From Persicaria tinctoria (lineage: Eukaryota; Streptophyta; Magnoliopsida; Caryophyllales; Polygonaceae), in the NCBI GenBank assembly GCA_037127255.1, contig JBANSL010000003.1, positions 21,600,314 through 21,664,313 of the forward strand: 64,000 nucleotides of DNA, written 5' to 3'. The notes beneath the pieces were generated by a model. That model was not told where the DNA came from. It worked only from the letters and a program-made list of their open reading frames with translations, and did not search any database. Below, piece by piece: positions 58,129 to 64,000 of this stretch (positions are counted from its first letter, which is position 1; the number at the start of each line of letters is the position of its first letter). Both the position numbers and the translations under genes were made by a program.

Positions 58129-58538
58129 CATGACTTCACAAGGTCATCTTGGAGATCCTCTATTCTTATCAAGTTCTGATCACCGTGGTGCTCAATTGGT
58201 TGCAGTTCCATTTGATGGTAGTAACTACGTGACTTGTTTGGGTAGCGGGGGTGCTACAAAGGCTCAAGATATCTGTGCCATTGCCTATTCCACTTTATTG
58301 TGAGAACAAATCTGCAATTGATATTGTTGAAAACCCAGTATTTCATGAGAGGACAAAACACCTCAAGATTGATTGCCATTATGTGAGAGAGAAGTTGTAT
58401 AAAGGCTTCATTCATCCTCATCATGTTCGAGCTGGTGTGCAACTGCCTAATGTGCTCACTAAACCTCTTGGTGAACGACAACACATATTCCTTTCTTCCA
58501 AGTTTGGTCTTGTTGGCTTCACCCCAAGCCCAACTTGA
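58129..58538 (+). pseudogene. Copia gag start fused to RNase H end
   Basis: From the ATG at 58129 the frame gives MTSQGHLGDPLFLSSSDHRG and VAVPFDGSNYVTC, the typical first residues of Copia gag. At about 58245 sequence switches to IPLYCENKSAIDIVENPVFH, HERTKHLKIDCHYVREKLY and LTKPLGERQH, the last 90 residues of RNase H. The deletion removed roughly 3.5-4 kb. Confidence 0.85.
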
Positions 58539-58802
58539 AGGAGGGATATGAGAATATAAGGCTCATCTATTGATATTTTGCTCAGCAAAGCAACATTTCT
58601 TCCTCATTTCCAGCTCATTTCATATGCATTTCTTGCACATTTCATGTTTTGTCTTCTTCTGTATCAAGACCCTCTTGTCCTTTGTGAGCTAGCATGTGAC
58701 TAGCACATGTGATCGAGCTTACCCTACTATAAAATGCTTTGCTGCACTCCCTTGCCAATTAGTAGGATTTTGGGGATCTGTAGCCGCTGCAATGAAGGCT
58801 AT

Positions 58803-59166
58803 GGGTTCGTATGAGACGGGGTTAATAAACCAATTAAAATTATAAACAGGGTAAAAATTTATAAACTGTTGGTAAAAGTAGTTAAAAATTTATCAAAAAA
58901 TATAAACTCTGTATGGGACGAAAAACAGTTTATTTGTAAAAAGTGGAGTTTATTTGGTTGTTATTAGGGGTATTGTGGTACTTTCAAACCAAATAAACAA
59001 AATAAACCCCAAATAAGATCCCTCAAGTAGCTTTTTTTTTTAACTCATAATTTTAACTGTTTTAGACTTATTTTGGGTTCTCATACCCACTTTTTAATTG
59101 TTTATTTTTTTAACAGTTAAAATTTATATAATTTTAACAGTTAAAAAGTGGTAACCATACACACCC
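58803..59166. mobile_element. MITE in the second LTR
   Basis: A 364-bp insert is absent from the first LTR. Its ends are weakly inverted (GGGTTCGTATG and CATACACACCC), with TAT on both sides. Superfamily is not certain; PIF/Harbinger-like is possible. Confidence 0.65.
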
Positions 59167-59286
59167 TATGAAAGCCATTTTTTATCATTTCTGGTTGCTG
59201 ATGAAACAGTAGCTAATATTGGCATGTTTTCCCTTGAATTTGCCTCCATTTGGTTGGTTTATGTTGATTTACATCATATTTTCACA

Positions 59287-59568
59287 TATATGAGTATTAT
59301 TGTCATAATATTTTTTGAAAATAATATATGCGAAAGGGGTGTCTATCGGTAGATAAAATTAATTCACACTTGAAAATATTTTTTTTATTTTTTATTTACA
59401 AAATATGCCTAAAAATGTTTTAAAAGAATTTAATTTCACACGCTGACACGTGGTGCTCAAGGATTGGGCCACGTGTCAGCGCGTTGGCTCTTTCTTTTCT
59501 ACCCCGTTGAAGACAAAATGCGGTGTTTGGTTTTTTTTCTTGGACCAAATGACGCCTTTTCACATCTG
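59287..59568. other. Spacer containing a perfect G-box inverted repeat
   Basis: No gene is seen. CGCTGACACGTGG (59441-59453) and its exact inverse (59469-59481) are separated by 15 bases. Each arm contains the ACACGTGG core of plant bZIP/bHLH sites. Confidence 0.6.
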
Positions 59569-59571
59569 TTA

Positions 59572-60386
59572 GGGCATCTCCCACCATAGGCTATAAAATG
59601 GGTTTTAGCCTTTTTTTTCTCTCATCATAGGCCAAAACCCATTTTGGCCAAATTTTTTTTGGCCTATTTCTAAAATGAAGGCCAAATTTGGCTTGAAATT
59701 TTAGAAGGTCAAATGTGAATCCACTATTTTTTTTTTTTAATTGTTCATTATTAATATAAATTTATAAATCACACAATTAATTGTATATAAACTATCTAAT
59801 TATATTTTTTTATCAAAACTAAAAGTTATAGTTTGTAAAGATATTGATGAGTTCTTTGAAATGACTATAATATTTAATATGTTTAGATTATATTTGCATA
59901 AATAATTAATATTTTTAGAAAAACATATTCATTTTATATTATTACATCTTCATCAAAATCATATCTCATAAGTAAATATCGAGTTGCATAAATTACTATA
60001 TTTGAAAATAATAATAAAAAATCCCAAAACACATCAAAATCATAATATGAAGTAAATTTATAAATAATACAATTATAAATCTATATATTATATAGTTATG
60101 ATTTCCAATTAAAAATAAAATTTGTAGTATTGTTAAGATATTCAAGAGTTCTTCGATATGGTTATAATATTTGACATATTTGAATTATTATTGCATAAAT
60201 AATATTTTTAGAGTGTGAAAGTTCTAAATTACATGAGTATTTATAGAAAATTTACCTGCCAAATTTGACCTACGGTGGGAACAACAAAACCATTTAATAG
60301 GCCAAAAGAGAATATTTTATAAAATATTCTCTTTTGGTAGGCTATTTCCCTTATCTATTCTAGCCTACGGGAGAAGATCGATGCTC
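59572..60386. mobile_element. PIF/Harbinger-type MITE
   Basis: The ends are GGGCATCTCCCACCATAGGC and inverted GCCTACGGGAGAAGATCGATGCTC, flanked by TTA on both sides. This resembles the common plant GAGCATCTCCAACC family. It is 815 bp with an AT-rich centre and no gene. Confidence 0.7.
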
Positions 60387-60389
60387 TTA

Positions 60390-61053
60390 GGGGATCAAAA
60401 ACTCACATGCCCACAGGCTCCCTCTTTCCTCGCGATATGGGCTCCGATTGTTGGGACTCCTATATACAAGCTCAATTCTGGGGCTCTTATCTTATATTTA
60501 GTTTCCTTTTTTTTTTAATCCGTCGTGGCCACTTTAAGGGCTCTTGGGCCCATGAATGAGCATGGCCTATGAAATAATCAATCATTTCACATTTATCTTC
60601 CAGGACCGCATTGTATTCCTTAGCTAACTAAGTCGAGCATACAGATGGAGTTACATTTTGAAATCAATTGACATTAAGAAGAGTAGTTCATTGCCTTATA
60701 TACAAGATTTAGAATTTTTTTTTTATATTATCAATGTGGGATGTGTATCATTTTAGATCTTCCACAATAAGAGTCTGCTAACGAGTTGTGAGTTATATGG
60801 TTTGCACAATCAACATAATTAGTTTCCATTTCAAACCAATTAACAATGAGATTCAATTTTACATGTTTGTTTCTAAAGCATCACGAAGATATGAATAAGG
60901 AAAAAACCGACACTAAATAATGGAACTGCAAAATCCCTCTACATTCAGAGTGAGCTAGACCCTTAACATTATATCATATGAAGTCTAAGTATGATACATA
61001 AAAAGATTAGTGTCTAAGAAAATCGACATCTATCAATATAATCCGGCGAAGAG
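60390..61053. other. Downstream flank of the permease gene
   Basis: AT-rich, no coding sequence; it includes the presumed 3' untranslated region of the minus-strand permease. Confidence 0.4.
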
Positions 61054-61771
61054 CTACTTGTAACCTTTGACAGCGGTAATCAACCCTCTGAGGGAGGCGA
61101 TGGCAGCGGTGGAAGTCACGACGAAGCAAATAAGGATTACGAGGTTCAACAAGATCCATTTCGTAGACCAACTCTTAATCTTTGTCCGTGCGATGTGCAT
61201 TTGAATTGGGAAGTAGACTGTTAGAGGGAAATACGCAATAGATCCTAATAATCCTAGGATTGCATTGAAGAATGGGAACACCATGGCTAAGATGACGCTT
61301 ATGATCACATAGACCGTCCTATACACCAAACGGAACCAGTTGAAGGGGTAGTTGTTCCAACATAGGACATTTATAGGATAGTCTCGATTTATGAAGTCGC
61401 TCTTAGGCCACACTTTTTGGCAATTCATCTCAATGAAGCTGAACACTGGGTGCGCAAACACCTGTAATTGATAAATAAATAAATAAAGCTTAAGCTATTA
61501 TGTAGGAACTTTTAAACATGCATGACATTGTATAATTTTATACCTGGTAGGCCCCAATGAGATGGACGGCAATGCAAATGTTGGCAAAATCGATGAGCCA
61601 GAAGGGCTCGTAGAAGCCAAAGTCGGTGAGGAAGTTACCAGGGGCGTCATTGCCGAAGGCGATGTAGCCCATGCAGCCGCAAAGGAGGTAAAATGTGGTG
61701 GTGGTTACGACTGCGATACCTATAGCGTGCTTCATTACTTGGTTCTCTCGAGGGCTGGATTTCAAGGTGTC
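61054..61771 (-). CDS. AAP-type amino acid permease, last two exons
   Basis: Exon 61544-61771 reads DTLKSSPRENQVMKHAIGIA, then membrane segments with FYLLCGCMGYIAFGNDAPGN and IDFANICIAVHLIGAYQ. After an 82-bp GT-AG intron (61462-61543), exon 61054-61461 reads VFAHPVFSFIEMNCQKVWP through YFPLTVYFPIQMHIAR to a stop after AVKGYK. This is the C-terminal half of a plant amino acid permease (AAAP family), a proton-coupled importer in the plasma membrane. Both exons are in phase 0 without stops. The first exons are not seen up to 64000: either the intron is long or the gene is 5' truncated. Confidence 0.85.
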
Positions 61772-61831
61772 CTACATTCGGACAACACAAACTGAGGCTT
61801 ATTTGACAATGGAAAACCTTACAAAATAACT

Positions 61832-62489
61832 TTTTGTTTTTGGTTAAAAGGAGAGCCGGAGCTCTCCGCACATATAGTCGCACTTTTATTGAATAGAATA
61901 AAGGGCTATGTAGTCAGCATACGGGGGATACCCTGACCCCTAAAATCACTTTGCAGAAAATTGAAACACCCTTAGGCGGGTCAAACAATACGACCAAACC
62001 AATTTCATAACAGAAAGCTATGCTAGTAAGATGTTCCACAGTGCAATTAGCTTCGCGGTATAAATGTCGAAATTGGATTTCCCAGTTTCTTTGCGAAAAG
62101 CCTTGACACTTTTGGACAATGCTAGCGAGGGGGTTGCATTGGGGGACAACATTTCGTAGAAGAGTCACTGCATTGCGTGAGTCTGTTTCCAGAACCACGC
62201 GTCTGAAACCGCCATCCCAAACAATTTTCAGGCCTTGCAACACCCCCAAAGCTCAGCATTGGGAATCGTTCATTGGCCCAAGTTCATGTTGAACCAACGG
62301 TGCCACTCGCCCTCGCTTCCTCTAATGATCCCCCCTCAGAAGCCCTCCCATCGCGACAAATGACGCCATCGGTATTGAATTTCACTACCCTACATTTGGC
62401 TTCTCCCAGGCTATTTTGACCCTTTTCTTCTATCATCATGGAAACTTGGTTATATAATTATTTTGACCCCATATTTGGCTTCTTTCTAC
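61832..62489 (-). mobile_element. 5'-truncated LINE with RNase H domain
   Basis: A 658-bp insert is flanked by a perfect 15-bp duplication, CCTTACAAAATAACT (61817-61831, 62490-62504). On the minus strand it encodes part of an RNase H domain of the kind found at the end of plant LINE ORF2 (GVLQGLKIVWDGGFRRVVLE, TDSRNAVTLLR, FRHLYREANCTVEHL). It ends in an A-rich tail (ACCAAAAACAAAAAG). The frame upstream of 62249 is broken. It lies just upstream of the permease exons, probably in an intron. Confidence 0.85.
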
Positions 62490-62504
62490 CTTACAAAATA
62501 ACTG

Positions 62505-62700
62505 AAACTTGGTTATGCAATTATTAAGCCTAGTGGGGTAGTAGGAGCCGAGGCCCATAAAATGATAGGCCTGATATTGAACCATTAAGGCCCAAATCGG
62601 ATGGGGAAATTGGTTAAGCATTTAAAGTACGTCAATGATTTAAATTCGATAATATAGATTTACTAATTGTAATTTTAATTATATATTATTATAGGTTATC
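62505..62700. other. Spacer, no gene seen
   Basis: The phrase GAAACTTGGTTAT...AATTATT occurs here (62507) and at 62442, so a short local duplication is present. Nothing else is recognised. Confidence 0.35.
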
Positions 62701-62704
62701 AATT

Positions 62705-63322
62705 AGAGGATATCCCGACCTTTATAAGTGGTGTTAAAATAATGTGCAACAATTTTATCTCAAAAAAAAAATGATAACATGGCGCATATATGGCAAAAAA
62801 TAATAATTTATAAAAGGCAAAACTAACAATAAAAAAAATCAGCAGTAATATAATTTTGTTAAACCATGGGTTTCATGGATTATTATTTTTAAATCAAACC
62901 CGGTTTTCTTAAACCCTTTTTTAATTATTCTCCCTCACGCCAATATCTAGAATATTACAATTAATCGGTGTTTGCTTGAATGAATCGGTGTTTGCTTGGA
63001 CTAAGAAATTGAATTCAATATCTATAATATTACAATTAAAAATAAATGGGATGAAGTTCAATTAAATTTTACTGCTTTACCTAATAATCACATACGTATT
63101 TCCTTAAGGAAACCGGGTTTAAGAAAACCGGGTTTGCTTCATTAAAAAGTCCAAGAAACCCATGGTTTAACAACATTATATTAATGCTGATTTTTTTTAA
63201 TTAGCTTTCTCTTTTATAAATTATTATTTTTTTGCCATGTATGCAACATGTCATCATTTTTTTTGAGATAAAATTGTTGTGATATTATTTTAACACCACA
63301 TATAAAGGTCGGGATAGTTATC
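62705..63322. mobile_element. Foldback element with long inverted arms
   Basis: About 210 bp at 62708-62915 (from ATCCCGACCTTTATAAGTGG to AAACCCGGTTTTCTTAAACCC) are repeated in inverse at about 63110-63318. They are separated by about 195 bp of unrelated DNA. Arms differ by scattered substitutions and small indels. No coding sequence is present; the superfamily is not clear and exact borders were not fixed. Confidence 0.75.
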
Positions 63323-63484
63323 TTACATTTAAAAGGTGGAGATATATTTTTAACACCCCCTTAAAGGTTGGGTTATTTTAATTAGTTTCGCCAAAATAAT
63401 AAAAGTAATAAAATAAAGAGATGAATAATAAATACTCCATAAAAATGATAATGATAAAATGATTTTAAAATCATAAATTTTATA

Positions 63485-63721
63485 CTCCCTCCGTTCAAAA
63501 AAACTTGACGTTTTACTATTTATGCACGCTTTTTTAGGAGCTAAAAACTATATAAAATATCGACTTTTTAAATAATTTTTTTTAACAATTTCGTAGTTAT
63601 TATTAATAAGTACAAACTTGTTAAAAAAATTTTTTAAAAAAATGAATATTTTATATAGTTTTTATCATTCTAAAAAAGCGTGCGTGAATAGTAAACGACA
63701 AGTTTTATTGAACGGAGGGAG
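63485..63721. mobile_element. Stowaway MITE
   Basis: CTCCCTCCGTTC and inverted GAACGGAGGGAG are flanked by TA. It is 237 bp and is the classic Stowaway terminus moved by Tc1/mariner transposases. Confidence 0.92.
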
Positions 63722-63723
63722 TA

Positions 63724-64000
63724 TATGATTTTATACTTGAGTAGTGACGTAAGTAGAATGATTAGATGGGATGTGGCAATTACAATTTACAACAATAAGG
63801 TAGTTAGTGGGATAATGGAGGTTATAAAGAAGAGGAGTGGAAGATGTGGCAGAATGACATAGTTTAACATACAACGTGGATTTAATGATGGAAAAGAAAG
63901 TGATTGACGTGATATATTTTAGCCTACGCCTTCTAGTACTATATGGAATGAAGATACTTCAGTTATTATGCTACTAATAGATGGATACTAGAATGGGGGC
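63724..64000. other. Spacer to window end, no gene seen
   Basis: AT-rich DNA without recognisable coding sequence. Confidence 0.4.

Larger units (their letters stand above)
57626..59286 (+). mobile_element. Internally deleted Copia element
   Basis: LTRs are 57626-57999 and 58549-59286; the second is longer only because a MITE lies in it. The primer-binding site TGGTATCAGAGC is 58000-58011, and a purine-rich tract (AACTTGAAGGAGGG) ends at the second LTR. The 549-bp interior joins a gag start directly to the end of RNase H. It has lost everything needed for its own movement, but keeps both LTRs, primer site and purine tract, so it could be moved in trans. A matching target duplication was not found. 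Confidence 0.85.

Overview
The window reads as plant nuclear DNA from a eudicot. It has GT-AG split genes of plant families, AT-rich intergenic DNA, and many plant-type transposons (Copia, Athila-like Ty3, CACTA, hAT, MULE, Helitron, Stowaway, PIF/Harbinger, LINE and SINE). The species cannot be named from the sequence. There is no bacterial or organellar gene organisation. Most of the 64 kb consists of transposons inserted into one another. Many insertion boundaries were fixed here by target-site duplications (TSDs) read directly from the sequence.

Layout. 1-773 is the end of a long LTR (family A) that interrupts an L1-type LINE on the minus strand (774 to about 5820, ORF1 plus a broken ORF2). 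6854-12185 is a short LTR element with TSD CAGTT. It carries one unrecognised reading frame, interrupted by a family A solo LTR (8296-10443), and one of its LTRs carries a 99-bp SINE. 13358-21659 is a CACTA transposon (TSD CTT) with transposase remnants. A second CACTA-like unit inside it carries intron-containing pieces of host-like genes. 22578-22769 is an orphan terminal exon. 22970-43388 is one Copia element (TSD GTTTA) split by two insertions. The first is a 10-kb Athila-like element (23489-33516, TSD AGACA), itself carrying a hAT and a family A LTR. The second is a CACTA (37217-42804, TSD CAG), itself carrying a 2.76-kb solo LTR (TSD GAGAG) and a tRNA-like sequence. 43401-45102 holds two adjacent Helitrons with serially repeated 5' ends.

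Host genes. A four-exon SABATH carboxyl methyltransferase gene, most like jasmonate methyltransferases, runs from 45891 to 55284 on the plus strand. Its third intron is 7.7 kb and holds a Stowaway MITE, a (TA)45 microsatellite and a whole degenerate Copia element with a hAT MITE inside it. The last two exons of an AAP-type amino acid permease lie at 61054-61771 on the minus strand. Its upstream exons are not visible in the window, and a 5'-truncated LINE (15-bp TSD) sits just upstream.

Right end. 55724-57018 is a Pack-MULE-like element with 9-bp TSDs and repeated CGCGG palindromes. 57626-59286 is an internally deleted Copia element. A Harbinger-type MITE, a long foldback element and a Stowaway MITE follow.

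Only the methyltransferase appears to be a complete, potentially working gene. Everything else is transposon, fragment or spacer. The entries most worth checking are the short LTR element with its unrecognised reading frame, the gene-carrying CACTA unit, the TCGANNTCGA palindrome arrays shared by LTRs and gag, and the tRNA-like sequence carried by a CACTA element.
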